Of a DNA stretch of 64,000 bases, positions 1-45,048 are shown in pieces. The notes beneath the pieces were generated by a model. It saw nothing but the letters and a program-made list of their open reading frames with translations, searched no databases and had not been told where the DNA came from. Position 1 is the first letter of the stretch, and each line of letters begins with the position of its first letter. The stretch lies in assembly GCF_035594125.1 (NCBI RefSeq), contig NC_087180.1, positions 16,352,615-16,416,614 on the forward strand, read 5' to 3'. This stretch comes from Scylla paramamosain. Lineage: Eukaryota; Arthropoda; Malacostraca; Decapoda; Portunidae. The translations under genes and the position numbers were made by a program.

Positions 1-3000
1 AAGTAAAGATGTCTCAGAGTTCCTAGTAATTAAGGAAAGATGTGCTGAATAGCTGTGAAAGGGTTAATAACAGTCAGATGCAGCAGAATTTAGTAGGAAG
101 TGTTGGGACGTTAAGTCTTCTAAGATGTGAATAAGGACAGACAAACTGGTGGTGTTTTTGAGAGTAAAAGCTTAATTTCCGTGTCATTCTTGTCGCTGTG
201 TCCCATTACAGCACTGCTACAAATCAACGCCTCTATTGCAGTTTTTTTTTTTTTTCTGTTTGGGTAACTTTGGCAAAATAGAAACAAAGGGGTGAAAACT
301 GGTGGTATTTTATTCTCAGTTTTGTTCTCATTTACGCACTCATAAAATTACATAAAGCGGAAAGCAACATTGCACAAAATATCAACAAACGCTGTTGTAT
401 TATTATTATTTATTTTTTTTTTTATCTTTTGGTATATTGTTATATTCTGTTGGTGTTTGAATTTTTTTTTTATGTCATTTGTGCTTTTTCTCTCTTTCCA
501 TTCATGAATTTTTGTTTTATAAATGCATTCCAAAACAACAAGAGTTACGACATTAACAACAAACCAGCAAAAACAAAAACAAGAGCAAAGCAATGAGTGA
601 ACAAACGAAAAAAAAGAATGAAAGAAAGAAAAGAAAAAAAAAAAACAGACATTTGAGGACACAAGTTGTAAAGAAAACGCGAAAAAAGAGAAAGGAAGAG
701 AGGAGAAAAATGTCCGCAGTGATTTTATTTGTAGTTTGATATTTCTCCCTGTTTGTTTAGCCCTTCACACGCTGCTGACACCGTTCACACTCTGTTGACA
801 CCGTTTTCCTTCGCGTGAACAGCAGCGACAACACACGTAAGCACACACAACTCTTTTTTCCCGCTACTTTTTTAGTGTTATTGCGAATCTTCATCACGTT
901 CATATTTGCATTTAAGTGTAAAGGTTACCGTGCCTACGAGGTCTCTATTCACAAGTTAACAATGAATAAGAGGAAAGTTTTGCTTGAGTTTATTGTTATG
1001 CAGGAGTGTGTGGGTAGTGTGTGGGTGTGCTATATTCAACTGCTATATCCACTCTTTCCACCCACACCATGATGCATCTCAATACACTGAATATACTGGA
1101 AAGTTTTATAATACATGTTTGCTCCTCCGTGGAAAAATAGATGCATTCATTTTCTTAATGGGGCAATAGTACTTTATTTCCCTCCTCTTGGCGTGGGCGC
1201 ATTTTGGGGGGCGTTTTAAACTTTTTTTTTATGTTCTTTTTCTTTTTTCCCTCTCTTGTTTCTTCCCGGTCCTCCTCCTCCTCTGTCTTGAGTTGATAGC
1301 GAACTTTCTTTCCTCTCCTTCTCCACGTTCGGTAATTGAAGGAAAAGTTTGATGATCGCCGATGCTCTCAAGGAAACCACGACGGAATTACTCGATATAC
1401 AACACTTTCCGCGACACATTTACCGCGAAACTTTACCGCGTGATCATTCGCCTTGCTGTATAATCTTATTTCAAAATCTTGGGATCTTGATGAATAGTAA
1501 AAAAAAGATATCGTATTGAGTTTATGAGTATTGCAACCAAATCCAATCTATTTTAACGTAAATATAAAACACTAATATATGATCCTATGCTGTTACATAG
1601 CAAGCACTTTATAGTCTTATGACCTTATTAAAAAGTAAGATATTATCGTAATTCTAAGTTTATGATTATGACAAACAAGCCCATTTATTTACACTTATAT
1701 AAAACACACTTTACTGGATGTTCCTTTATCACCATACCAAACATTTTATGACCTTATGACTTCAGTAAAAGAAAACATATTATTCGTATCAGATTCATAA
1801 TTATTGCTACCAAATCACTATTTTATACAACGCACATACAACACACACTTCTATATTCCTTTACCTTATATAACAGGCTTTTTAGTATCTCGAATTATCA
1901 ACATATGCTCCATGAAACCTAGTGAACTTTTAAGCAGCAATGTACATGATAAAAGAAAATGTAAAACCCTTTCGTCTGCACCAAGAGTCTGATTGAAAAG
2001 AAAACATAGCTATCATCTTATCAAATACATAATCACGACATACTAAACCACACAATTACCCAACAACACAAACAGTACACAACTCCCCTCCCTTTACCTT
2101 ATCAAAACTTAAACAACGCATTAGTGAAACATGCATGAACACTACAACCATAAAGATGAATAAAACATGCCTTCCTTTTTAGATACCATATTTCTCAGCG
2201 TTCGCACAGAGAATCAACATGTAAAGTGAATTGTAAACAGCTCTGCGCGTGCCTCGGGGAAAAGTATATGTACCTGTAGAAAGTTGGGGAAGCGTGGCAG
2301 ATTCAGGAAAGGTTATTAGTGAGCTGGAGGGGAACAGTGGTGGGGTAGACTGTAGATGGAGTGCATGGGGGAGGTTGAGGAAAGTGAGCACTCCATTAGA
2401 AGAAGGTAAGAGGTTTAATGGGTGAAGGGACCGCATGTTGAGTGTAATGGGTGTGCTGATGGGGGCGTAGGAGGGTGGAGGGCGAGGCGAGTGTAGGAAG
2501 GGTGAAAGGCGGGGAGAGGGTGAGTAACTGGTGTCCTAGAGGGCGGGAGAGGGAGAAAGAAAGAACGCTGACACACACAAGTCCAGGAACAGAACAAAAT
2601 TGGCAACGAGGGAAATAAAAAAAGAATTATTCAGGTGTCTTGTGTGGGGGCCTCTTGTCGAACGGAAGTAGGAGGAAACGAGGTGGATGTGGCGTCAGGG
2701 GAAGAGGAAGAGAAGGAAGAGGAGGAGGAAGTGACCTGGCCAGGAGGAGGAGGTAAAGGAAAAGAAGGAGAAGGAAAAGAGAAGGACGCGGCTGTGTTCC
2801 TGGACGGGGAATAGGAAGAGGAAGTTATAGGATGTAAGGAAAGGAGGAGGAGGAGGAAGCAATTCGAGAGAAGGAGGAGCAGGAGGAACATGAGGAGGAG
2901 GAGGAGGAGGTGAAGTTGGGGACAAAACAGTTTCAGTCGTTGGCTTCGTATTCAATCCCGGTTGAAATGACGGAGGAGGAAAAGGGGAAGCCGCAGTGGT

Positions 3001-3528
3001 GTTTTGCTTCCTTCCGCAAGAGAGGGACTCGCTGATATACAGAAGGGAACAGAACACCTTAATTTCCGTCCAATTATTCCAGTGAGTGTGAAGAGCGAGC
3101 TGAAATGGAATTGAAAAATGTTGACATCACTGGGAAAGAAAAAAAAAAAAAGTAAAAAAAAAAATGCGACACCGCATTAAAAATTAACGTGACAGTAAAA
3201 CCGACACGTCAGGCGGCGCATCACGCGGGAATTGTACACAAAACAACGAGAGTACAATAAAATAAACCGCAAAAAATACAATAAAAGAATAAAGTTGTTA
3301 AAAAAAATGAAAACTTCAATCATGCAAAGAAATATTAATTGGATTTCCATTAGAAAATCAAGACATAATTTCTCATGAGAAATTTAAACCGGAATAAAAT
3401 TAAGCAAAAAGTGCGAATAAGTCGTAAAAAGAAAAAGACCAAAACGGAGTAAATTAATCACTGAAAAACACACGTTGTTAGGTAGACACTTCACTGAAGA
3501 AATCTGACTTTTCCCTAAACTACGAGAG

Positions 3529-3745
<217 letters not shown>

Positions 3746-4875
3746 AGTAAAAGAAACAGGTTGGAAATGAAGCGAATCAAAATCATAAAGAATGCAGCAA
3801 ATGCAGCAAATGAATAATGCAAGAAGGGAAGAGCTGACGAGATATCATTTCATCGAGGAAATCACATTTTTTTTACCTGGTGCAGATCAAGCGGCAGGAA
3901 TCCGAGTGGCAAAAACATCACCACTTTGCTCTTTACTGCTGCATGATGGAGGCGCGAAGGGCGGCGAGAGGCGACGGCTGATGGGGCGGTGAGCCTGACG
4001 CGAGGGACGGGAAGCACTAAATCTGGCGGAAAAAAGGTGCAAAGTATTGGTGGTGCTGCTGCTTTTGCCTGCTTTACTTTTAACCAGTTCCTTATGGAGA
4101 CACAATTCGATGGTTGTCTTATGATGATGGTCTTTTTTTTTTTACTTGCCATAAGATTGAAAAAAAGATGTAAGGATGTCCTTTATATGCGTCAAGGAGG
4201 ATGAGTAAGGACAAAAGAATGTGGAAACTCAACTCACATTGCTTCTTCCTAAGCCATTTAACAGCAAGAGATATCAAAAGATTGACCAGCTTGGGTTCTG
4301 CTGTGCCTTAAGACTTTTCTTATATATTGGTCTTGTCAGAAGCGCAGTAACACACCGCGCTCCCTTCCCCAGTGTGTTAAATTTTCCCTTAATCTCTAGT
4401 CCTCTGATCTGGCAAGAATTTTTTAACTGCCAGGTCTTGAAAGTGGAATATCAGCAGCTTACAGAACAGAAAATCAAAGCAAAACAATGGAGGAGAGTGC
4501 AGAAAGAAACTCTGCTTCTGACCACGACTATCCTTCTCTCACTCTCCTTCCAATAAAAAAACGAGGAGAGAAAAGAGTCGTTGCACCGGAAGATATTGAA
4601 TAAAACAATAGCTATGGCCTGGTACTTGAAATAGGCGGCCAGAACGACAGGAAGGAGCCAGCGATCGGTAAGTCCTACCCCGTCCGGAGGATTCCCTGGC
4701 TTAGGTCCAGTTCAGGGTGACGTGACGCTTACCTTCAACCTTAAACCTCTGCCTCGGGCCTTCCTGGAAAAGTGAGAGTGCTCGTAAGATTATGTCTCTC
4801 CAGTGGTGCTTGTGGCTCGTGGTGGCCTGGCTTTAATGCAGCTGAATGTTACAGTGTGTGAGGGTGTAATTATAG

Positions 4876-4876
<1 letters not shown>

Positions 4877-4931
<55 letters not shown>
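4877..4931. repeat. (CA)n microsatellite
   Basis: A pure CA run of about 55 bases, upstream of the first recognised Sidestep exon. Confidence 0.98.
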
Positions 4932-4933
<2 letters not shown>

Positions 4934-5366
4934 CATTCCTTTTCAGCAATTTTTTATTTCTATTTTTTTTTTCAAGTATACTCGTAGAAACAACCACCCC
5001 AAAAAATAACGAATCTCGTATAACTAACCCACAGGCATTTCCAAATATCAAACCGTCGTCTTTATTTTCAGATGTACTCATATTAGGACAAAAAAAAAAA
5101 AAAATAATAATAATAATGAATATCTTCTATACCAGCAACACCCCAAGCATTTCTAAGGGTATTTGTCTTGGTTCATTGGTGCGTTGAACCTTCCCTGAGA
5201 CCCTACACTCTCTGCAACTCTGGCGATGAATATTTCCATTGCCAACCCTCGCTTTGCCTCGCTGCCAATACTTACCTCACCCGATATCCCTTTTCCAGCA
5301 CTTACTCATCCCTCCAGGGCGATTTGGAAGTGTCAGGAAGTGTCAGGTCCTTCTCCCTCCTTCCAG

Positions 5367-35127
<29,761 letters not shown>

Positions 35128-35697
35128 GGTGAGTACGTTGCCCCCGCCAGATGTTCCCAGGTGATGCTTTCCCCTATTCACCTGTCTATTCACTGGTTTT
35201 CATTGATCACGCCGTGAATTGATAAGGGAACTGTATAACTGTACCTCATCCGTGAATGTACATATTGGTATTTGGTTAAACTTTCCATCATCTTCAATAT
35301 TTTCACTCCACATTCCCAGGATTTTCGAAAGCATGAGATTATACACGCTATCCTCGTAACGCAACTTTAAAGGGAACGAAAGTAAAATGTTAAAGGCGAA
35401 AGTTAAATATAAACAGCTTCTTTCCTCGCGAGGTGCGTCTAAATAACAAGCGTTGATCTTTTGCAGACTTCACCGATTTGAAACTTCAGTCGTCAAGTTT
35501 CACAGCCGTTTCTACAATGAAGACGCTTCGTTCAAGAAGGCGTGAGGGGACAACCCGCCACAAGTCAGCCTCCAAGATGTGCTGCTGTAAATGTTAATGT
35601 TCCCAGTTTTAGGCGGGAAGACAAACTAAGATGTACTTTGATATGTTTCTCATAAAGTATCCATTTTTGTAAAGTGTGTCCAGCCGAGTGGAGAACG

Positions 35698-35738
<41 letters not shown>

Positions 35739-36380
35739 TGTGTGTGTGTGTGTGTGGTTCAGGCAAGGGAGCGATTTTGCATACAAATTTAAATAACTAA
35801 GTCAATTTTAACTTTTCCCATCAAATCATTTTGGTTTTTAAAATATCGAATGACCAAGTCAGAGATATTTGTTTGCTTCGCAGTATATTTCCTTTTCTAT
35901 AATCCACGCATGAAAAATTTTAGTCGCTTTTGTGTTTTAAAACATTTTTAACTTTTCAAATCATTGCGGTACCTGCCTACCCCTTTATGGGCCGTGCATT
36001 TTGTATACCTTAACTGCAGCGATAACTGAGTAACTGATAAGCACCAGGCAAAGCGACCTCACTCACTACTGCGGTAGATAACAAACGTTGCCCGAACTGA
36101 ATAGAGAAACCAGCGATATGAACAGACTTTTTGTGTGACGGAGCGGGGGAGAGGGACACACGCTACACGGCTGTATGATCCCGTGTGTTATGCATTAATA
36201 CTGTTTTTATGAGGATTTAATTAACAGCAGCGACTCATCAGTTAATAAGAAGCCATATTTCCGTTTTAATTTCCGGACCACTTTGAGGTGTATGAGTTTT
36301 ATTGTTAGTATGGCATTAAAAATTGCTCGTTTCCTGATCTGTGTGTGTGTGTGTGTGTCTGTGTGTGTGTGTAGGGATCG
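35128..36380 (+). other. Likely Sidestep 3' UTR with a 3'-UTR intron
   Basis: There is no further coding frame after the stop. A consensus donor at 35129 (AG|GTGAGT) and an acceptor at 35465 (TTTTGCAG) suggest an intron of 337 bases inside the UTR. The donor is so close to the stop that nonsense-mediated decay would not be expected. The stretch includes a GT microsatellite at 35700-35757. Confidence 0.4.
36315..36373 (+). terminator. Candidate poly(A) signal of the Sidestep gene
   Basis: ATTAAA at 36315-36320 is followed about 20 bases later by a GT-rich run (36340-36373). That is the usual arrangement of a hexamer plus a downstream GU-rich element. It lies about 1.2 kb after the stop. CATAAA at 35651 is a weaker alternative. 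Confidence 0.35.
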
Positions 36381-39300
36381 GTGCCTGGCGTTATCTGGCC
36401 CGAGTAATCCTCCTGTTTGGTATACAACTGTGATAAAGATGATTTATTTACGCTAATACCGATAAGCGTTTTGTAATGTAATGTATTATTTTAAGCATAT
36501 TCCCTTTTTACTTACTGTGCTCCTGAAACCAAAGAAAGAAACTACCAAAGATTAAATTGATACACTTAGGCTTGTTCTCTCTCTGTTTCCCATCTGAAAA
36601 TACAACTGATGTAAAGTTTTTGCTTTCAGAAAATACAGACACGTATTGTACGAAAAATGTTTGAAGGTGACAAGCCTCATGTTGATGAAATACGGGGGAA
36701 AATGTCCATATTGTGTTGTGTTGTGCGTTGGCTTGAGGGGAAACAGACAGACACGCAGACAGACAGGCAGACTGGCAGAGTTAACTATTCATTTATTCAT
36801 TAAGACTTGTAAATGAACACACACAACGCAAATAATGGAATGTACATCAAGTTTTCCTCGTTGTTAATTAAGTGCTCCGCTGTCCGCCACCTCGCGTCCT
36901 TCAGACCACTTCACCATGGTAAAAAAGAGACACGAATCATCAATACTTCATTACACCACACCCATAAATTCACGCGGAGATTCATTAATGCATATGGAGG
37001 AAGTATCATTATTATTATTCTTAACAGGCGGGTGGTGTGCATTTTTTCCCGTTTTCTCTCTCTCCCTCTCTGTCTTTCTCCGGGTGAGGTAAGATAAATG
37101 AGCCTCGTTTTCTTCGGGTTTTCTGACGGTGTTATTTCCCTCTTGAAGCTCCCGGGAGGCCACGTGCAAGATGTGGAAAAGGATGTGGCGTGATGCAATG
37201 CGGGTGTGGAATGCGGGGGGTCAGTGCTCCCTTGTCCCTTGGGTTTAATGGTTTAGTTCCTCACCATCTCTTTCTACACCTCCTGTACCTCCTCCAGTCC
37301 CCTGCACTACCTCCAGTGCTTCCCCCCTTGTCTTGACAGCAACGCACTATTGTAACCACACCCCCAAACACCATTTACACTGAAATATTTCCCTCTTCAT
37401 TCTCCTCCACTATCTCTCCCTCCCATGTAGATCTCTTCTTCCTCCCTTGCTCCTCTGCTCCTCTGTTCTCCTCCATCACCGTTCCTTGTCTCTTCTTTCT
37501 AAATTCATCTACCATCCTATTCTTCTTTATTTTCACTCCTTCCTCATCTTTCGTCTTCTTTCTCACGATCACTATCACTTTCTCCTTCGTCTTTCAGCAT
37601 CTCTGCCACTCCTTCCCTACATTCTGCAACTTGTTTTCTCCATCCTTCTCATCCTTATTGTCTCCCTTCACTCGCTTACTCTTTCCCTTCCCCTCTCGCC
37701 TTCCATGTCCTCTCCTCACCGTTTATCTTCTTTCTTGCGGACTAACTAAGCTGTGTGTCGGCGAACCAGCGGCTGGACACCACAGGCGAACCAAGGAGAG
37801 AGAGAGAGAGAGAAGGGGGCAGTAGAGAGGAGAGTGAGAGGATGGGAAGGAGGGTAGAAAGGGTGGATAAGAGACGGTAATGTAACACTATAATAAATCA
37901 GTTTTTATCACCCAGCAGACAAGCAAAGTAGAGCATTACATTCCCTTCATTGATTATCACGCGGCGCTCTTTGCTTTTGTGACTCAGGCAAGGGAGGAAT
38001 GTTAGCATGCCTGGCTGTGCGGGACCCGGGCGTCGTGTGTCAAAGGGAGTGTTTCATCTTACACACGGACTCTTGGCCCAATACTCGCATTCCCGCCACT
38101 CGCATTGTAAGCTTGAACATAATACGAGGAGGGGAAATTAAGTAGACATCCAAGTTTTACGAGTTGTCTTGCATCCTGGCACAATGTACGTACTCGATGT
38201 TAAAGGGAGAGAGAAAAGGCAAGGAATTCTTCTGTGTAATTAGAGAAAATCACTCGGAAAGGTGAATTTAGTTCTTCATTTAGGTGTTTAAAAGCTGTAA
38301 TAACATAATGAACTAATTCTACTGTTGATCTTGACTTGATTACTCAGAAAGGTGTTTGGAAGCAGTAACATGCAGTTCAAGAGTTAGTTACTGTTAATCT
38401 TGACGTAATTTCTCAGAAAGGCGAGTCCAGCCCCTCGTCTTGTTGTTTACAGCAATAACACACATATCAAGATACATAATAGACTAATTCGGTAGTTTAA
38501 TTTCATATAAACACACAAAGGGAGAACTGAACTACACATCATGGTGTTTACATGGCACTGGCAACACCACCACCACCACCACCACCATCAGTTCACGGCA
38601 TTCATTACAGACAGCCACTAGCAACACAAAACAACACACCCAATTAGTGAGAAAGGAATTCAGAACACTAGCGCTTTTATAACACAACAAAAAGGACATC
38701 CTGAGGTGAGGCGCGCCTGCTTCAACCATCCGGCCATTCGAGACAGCACAGCGAGGCTTCGAAACAAGATTCTAATACTGCTGACAAGACCACGCATTTC
38801 GCCGGCCTCTCAGTGTCCCGCGAGGCTGGGGGGGGTAAGTAGTGGGTCATGTCGCCCACCTCGCTGCATCCTTCCGTGCTGTCCTGGTATATACGTCTCA
38901 TCTACAGTGTTTTTTTAAGGTATGGTGAGTTTCCTTTGTTCAGCATAACCCGCTATCTTCTATGGTTTTTAAAGTACAGAAAGAATAGGTAATATAGTTG
39001 AATAAGTAATGGTAGTGCAGTAATAAATATAAATGACCTTGGTGTAATTATAAGTTTATCTTCAGTAATCTTGTCAAAACTTATTGGTTCGTTGTTTTCA
39101 CGGGAGTTTTATTGAATTTGTGGTGCAGTTTTAATGTACATCCCCCGTGCAGTAAGATTGGGTAAACAGTGGAAAAGGGAGGGAAGGGAAAAGTCTGCGT
39201 CGTAAAACATGTAATACACAGTAATCCATACAGAAAAAAAGTATCTGAATTATTTTATCCCTATAGCGATCTTAATGTGATCCATATTTTAAAGCATAAG

Positions 39301-39844
39301 AAATAAGCAGATAAAGTTCTTACCACATAAACTACGTAACAATCGATTATGAAAAAAAAAAAGTACCTGCCCTTTATTAATGTAGGAATTTTAACAAGTA
39401 TTCAGTCAGTGTTGCGAGATAAAAGGAAAAAGAGGAACAAATATTGATGGGAAGTTCCTGCGACGCTGAATACCAACAACGTACCAGTCGATGCATGAAA
39501 AGTACCTGACCTTTCTTTGCTTTATTACTGATAGAATCCCTATACAATGTCCCTAGATGGAGGAATGAAAGGCATAGAAATGGAAAGGTGAAGAGAAAGT
39601 TACCATGTAGTTTATAATGGTGAGAGAAACATGCTCCTGCCTCGCCTTTGCTTCCCGCTCCTCAGTGCGCCGGGGGGCAGATTATTAATGACTTGTTTAC
39701 CCTGCAGGCGTTAACTTTGATGCGGGAAATAATGCCCTGTGCTTTTAGGGTGAAGGAAAACTGCAGAGAGGGAGCTGAAGGAAAGATGAAAAACTGTGTC
39801 ATTAATTTTACGTGTCCATCTTTTGTTTTGTTGGAAGGTTTGTT

Positions 39845-40640
39845 GTGATTCCTCGCTCTCCCTTAACTGTTCCCCCTTTCTCCCCCTCTACTCCTCTTCC
39901 CTTCCCTCCATTCCCCCTTTCCTCCCTCCCTTGTCTTCCTCAACTCCCGCTCTCTCCTCCCTCTCCTTGCCTCGCCAATTACTTTCCCCTTCTTTCCTCT
40001 CTCCTACATCCCTTTCCTCCTTCCCCCCCAACTAGCTACGTCTATTTTCCTTCCTCGACTAACTTCCTCTCCCTCTTGCCTCCCTTTCTCTTGTCGCTTC
40101 CCTGTCTTTCCCTAACTGCTTCCCTCCCTCCCTCTCTCTCTCTCCTCCAATGTTTTCCTCCCTCCATGCTTAACCCAACTTCTTTCCTCTCCTCATTGCC
40201 TCCCCAAGCTTCTTTTCCCTCCCTCTTCCTCATCACTAAGTTCCCTCCCGCTCCCTTTTTCCCTCGTCAGTTTCCTCTCCCCTTCCTTCTCCCTTCTGTT
40301 GCCCCTCCCCCTACCATTTATTTCCATCCCCCCTGTCATTTTCTCCCTTCTTCCCTCATCACTCCACACTAAGCACCTCCGGACTCCCTCATCACCACCT
40401 CATCACCACGTCATAATTCCACTAACATCATCACCTTCCCCTTTCCACTCCTAACGACCCAACCAGTCAAGTAGTTTCCTCTTATTCACCCATATACTTT
40501 ATCCCTACCAGTCTCCCATATTAAAATAACTCCCAAGTCTCCCCTTTACTCCCATATCATCCCCATATCCCCCTTGTTCTCCCCATATACTTAAGGCCCA
40601 TACATTATCAGCTTAACAACCCAACTAGCTCCCTCGTGTC
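39845..40640. repeat. Pyrimidine-rich tract of about 800 bases
   Basis: The plus strand is mostly TCCC, CCTT and CTCC for 800 bases, with very few purines up to about 40350 and a gradual fade after. The open frame across it (Ser/Pro/Leu-rich) is a composition artefact. Confidence 0.85.
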
Positions 40641-40726
40641 TGTTTCCCTTCTATCATGAATTTTGTTGGAAGTTTTCAGTTTCTCTCTCGCTGTTACTGT
40701 AATGTTCTTGACTCCTAGATATTGGT

Positions 40727-40729
<3 letters not shown>

Positions 40730-40792
<63 letters not shown>

Positions 40793-40879
40793 AATTATCA
40801 AGTCGTGTTTGTCTAGTTATCACGTGTTATATTGCTTTTGAGATAGTTTGTCATGGTTGTTATTGCTTACTACTACTAT

Positions 40880-40914
<35 letters not shown>

Positions 40915-40915
40915 C
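40730..40915. repeat. (AG)n and (ACT)n microsatellites
   Basis: AG at 40730-40791 and ACT at 40867-40915. Confidence 0.96.
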
Positions 40916-42082
40916 CACCACAGTCAATTCCCAGCACTCCCTTGTATGACATCAGCGAAATAACTCAACGATCATAAGTTACACCAAGTAACAATAACAC
41001 GAGGCCAAATAATACACGGAACAAGGAGATAAGAACACCAGAAGAACGCGGACACCATTCCCCTGCAGTGAACGGCAATTAAGCTCACAAAAATAAGGTA
41101 AAAGAACAGAATATTATGACATTTACCCTTATCCGGGAGATTAAATCGTTAGGAAGAAAGAAAAGACATTAATTTTAGCGTGTAATGTGAGCGAGTCTCG
41201 CCGTCTGGACGTGGGGAGAGGAGGCTCGGTAAGTCATCTTTAAGCCTCAGGGCCATTCATCACGGGGAGATAAATGGTGTCTTCATTCCGTGGAGGGGGG
41301 GAGGAAGAGCCATAACCGTGTATTTTGCTTTGACGTGCCCCTTACCTGGCCCACGTGCTCAGGTAAGGCACAGGTGAAGCGCAGGTGAGTCATATTGCCC
41401 TTCCTTCCAAGCCTCAGAAATATGGCGCGTTTCGCCGTCATGGAGAAAGGAGCAAGGTGAAAATTGAGTCGTGTAATTTTGAGTTTTGGTGATGTATATT
41501 TCCTATTAATCCTGAAGGAGGTGTGGCGGGTATAGCGAGACGCCTCAGCCGCGTAACCTTGAGGCCACAAACGAGCAGGACATGGGAACATTTACTGCAA
41601 GGGTGAAAATTAATTGGCAGAGCTCGCCCGTCCGTAAAACTTTTCCCTTGTAGTTACACGTTTTCCAGCAAGTTGACGATGTGCACTTGTTTGTACCGCG
41701 TCTGGCAACCGGATGGCGCTGATGGAAAGGCTAGGCGGGGCGGGGGGTAAAAGAGCCGGCAACAATCCTTCCGGGAGATAACAAAGCAGCAAGCACAGAG
41801 AAGGTAAAATATTCACAGGCGAGACACACAGTTATTGGTGTTTGTGACGCGATACTCCACCACCAGTGCCATCCGTACAAGTGGCACTCGACCCGCTGCT
41901 CAGCTGTGCCGCGCCTGTGTCTGCTATAATGAAAGAGAGAATGCTTCGGTTATACTTCTTTTTTGTGTCGCTGAAGATAAAACATTGTCTCTATTGTTAG
42001 TGTCTTTTTTTTAATTATCTTTTGGTCATCCACAGCTGTTCTAGATTGTGTTTTCGTGATAGGAGTGGATGGTTTAATTATG

Positions 42083-42222
<140 letters not shown>

Positions 42223-42677
42223 CCAGACTGACAGACAGAGCACTCCAATTAATTGTATTGTTCTTCTAAAAACTCACTCATTTCTTACTTGATCTAATGT
42301 CACCAAGACCTTTTATAAACCTTTCCCGCTCACCCGCAACTCCTTGCTCTACTTTCCCTGGCCGAGAGTAGATGACTTAATTACACACTGACAGAAGGAC
42401 GAATTAAAAGGACTTTACAGCTTCCCACACGTCACGAACACCATTCCTGAAGACCTCTTGTGTTACCATCTCCTTGGTTTCCCTCTTAATATCTTACCTA
42501 TTGTGAGAATTGTGTGGGATTGTGTATGAGATTGTGTACTCATTGTATGATGACATTGTGGTGCTGTAGGGATGGATAAATTGTAGTGTGGTGATGTTTT
42601 GTGGTGTTAATGAAATGTGTGGTGTTTAGTGTACATTTTATAGTGTCTGAATATCTTAATGGTTGTGTGATGGGATG

Positions 42678-42812
42678 TTTTTTTTACGTAAGAGGGACAT
42701 TGGCTTAGGGTAACAAATTAGAAAAAGAAAAATGCCCACTGAGGTGCCAGTCCGTAAAGAGAAGCCAAAAGGATAATTCAAAATTAGAGGATAAGTGTCT
42801 TGAAATCTTCTT
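42678..42812 (+). repeat. Dispersed repeat copy D
   Basis: TTTTTTTTACGTAAGAGGGA, CATTGGCTTAGGGTAACAAA, GCCCACTGAGGTGCCAGTCC, GTAAAGAGAAGCCAAAAGGA and AATTCAAAATTAGAGGATAA match copy A closely. It ends GTGTCTTGAAATC. It sits between the two genes. Confidence 0.75.
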
Positions 42813-43195
42813 TAAATATCTTGTGCGCGGGAGGAAAGATTTACGGTGTTTGAAGAGACGTTAATGAAGTGCTTTGTTTGCAAGTTATATGGTGAAGGTA
42901 GGGAGGTAATTGTGGTTAAGGTGATGAACTGGTGTTGCTGTGACTTGTCGGGGGGGTTATGGCGTCTATGGTGTGGAAAGTACCATTGAGGTTTAGGGAA
43001 TTAATGTAGCTCTTTAGGGGCATCATGGTGTGTCTCATGGTGTTGTGGTTGTTAGAGGACGCAATAGAGGTTCGTGTTCTTGTTGCTGTGGTCTGGTGGT
43101 GGCGTGTGTCCTTGTTTTTGTTCTCGCTGTGGCGGTGTGGCGATGTCATAGTCTCCAGTGAGGCCATCAGACGATTTAGATAAAGGAATGTACTC

Positions 43196-43428
<233 letters not shown>

Positions 43429-44090
43429 ATGCCTATAAATGTACTAGTAATCAAAATTCATATTCATACAGAAAAGGGAGGCGAATTTTTAGCAAGATCA
43501 GTGAGTCAGAAGAAAGGGAAAGGGAGGGAGAGGAGAGCGAGTGAGAGGCCTGAGGCTCGTGGGCGGACGGAGCGATGGGAGCACGAGAGGGAGAAGAGGG
43601 AGAGGTGAGGAGAGAAGAAAGAAGAAAGAGGGGGGGAATGAGATAAGACTGCCAGAGAGATAATTGGACTGGCTGACGTGAGATAAGCGCCACAAGGGAA
43701 GCCATGTTTTGGAAGACCTAAGCTGGTTCCAAAGAGATAAGGTCATTCAGGGGACTCTGCTGGAAATGCCACCTCGTCTCCCCCTCCTGTCCTTCATTCC
43801 TGACTCCCCCCTGGACCCGAGTCGCCGCCCTCAAAATACATGGGATGGTTTTTTAAAAATTAGAATGTTAGATATGTCTTTGGTCCCTTAAGTAGAGACG
43901 CAACGCTGACGTATGTGTGTGTGTGTTTGTGTCTGTGTGTGTGTGTGTGTGTGTATGTGGCTTATTAGTGTGCGTGTAGCGTTGGTTTCCTGTTTATGTA
44001 TGTATGTGTGTGTGTACGTTTACATAACCTGTTGATTATAGAAGGTGCACACGGGAGCCATCCGTCCTTCGCTTCAGATACGAGTTATTA

Positions 44091-44132
<42 letters not shown>

Positions 44133-45048
44133 AGTGTGTGTGTGTGTTAGATTCCCTTTCATCCGCGCGTAGGGGAAATAAAAACAAGATAAAATGTAGC
44201 TTTCATCTTTCTTGTCAAAAAAAAAAAAAGTTATATATACACACACACAGACATGCGCAATCTTAAATACACCACAAATCACAATTAAAATCAACTGAGA
44301 TCTCACTCACACATTCCTCAACACATCAACAACATCGGTGCTTTGTGTAGCTTCCGAACGTTGTATATCACATCAAAATGACTAAACAAGAATAAAAACC
44401 TTGTTACTTACTCGAGGCACTGACGTTCATCACCATGGCAACCGCGACAGGAAGACAGCTATTATAGAGATTAACCATAAGGCAATAAGGGTAGTCTATA
44501 TCTTCCGGCTTCCCATCTACCGTGTCCTTCACTTCCCCTCACCAAGCTGCCTTCACTGCGGATCATTGAGGGGGCAAGACGCGGTAGAAAGCAGGGTATA
44601 TCGAGCGCTTATTGAATAGTTCCAAGTTTGGTGTTATTCATCAGGATTATCTTAACACGCAATTGCATTCAAACTGTACTTCAAATACATGATTATTGCT
44701 TGTGTTCAGAATAGAGAAAACTGACTGCAGACCTTTTACACATCGAATTATTGCAGGTTTAATGGATTTTTCACCTATACACGGAGCTGCATTGAAATCA
44801 GAGTGGATACCTGGTAACTTTAAAGATGAAAAGTTCCAATACAGGTTGTGCTGCCGTAAGGAACACACACAGCTGCACAAAAAATAAAAGGAAAGATGAA
44901 AGAAAAACAGGTACAAATTGATGGGCTTAACATTAACAACCATGAATAAAAGAGGACAAGAGGATAAATCAGAAGGTAAAGACAACCCAATCAGCGTCCA
45001 TAGGTGTGGCGGGTTGACTAGTGCACCTTTTCGCAGCAGACTCCCGTA

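Noticed and set aside
4792..4836. Signal-peptide-like ORF, MSLQWCLWLVVAWL then stop
   Set aside because: It looks like a signal peptide upstream of the first Ig1 exon, but it ends in TAA after 14 codons and has no donor that would leave in the needed phase 1.
39812..40372. 186-codon Ser/Pro/Leu-rich ORF
   Set aside because: It follows only from the pyrimidine-rich composition; there is no domain, no splice context and no start preference.
44395..44440. Minus-strand ATG with a GTAAGT donor (MVMNVSAS)
   Set aside because: A start and donor alone are too little; no following exon was found downstream on that strand.
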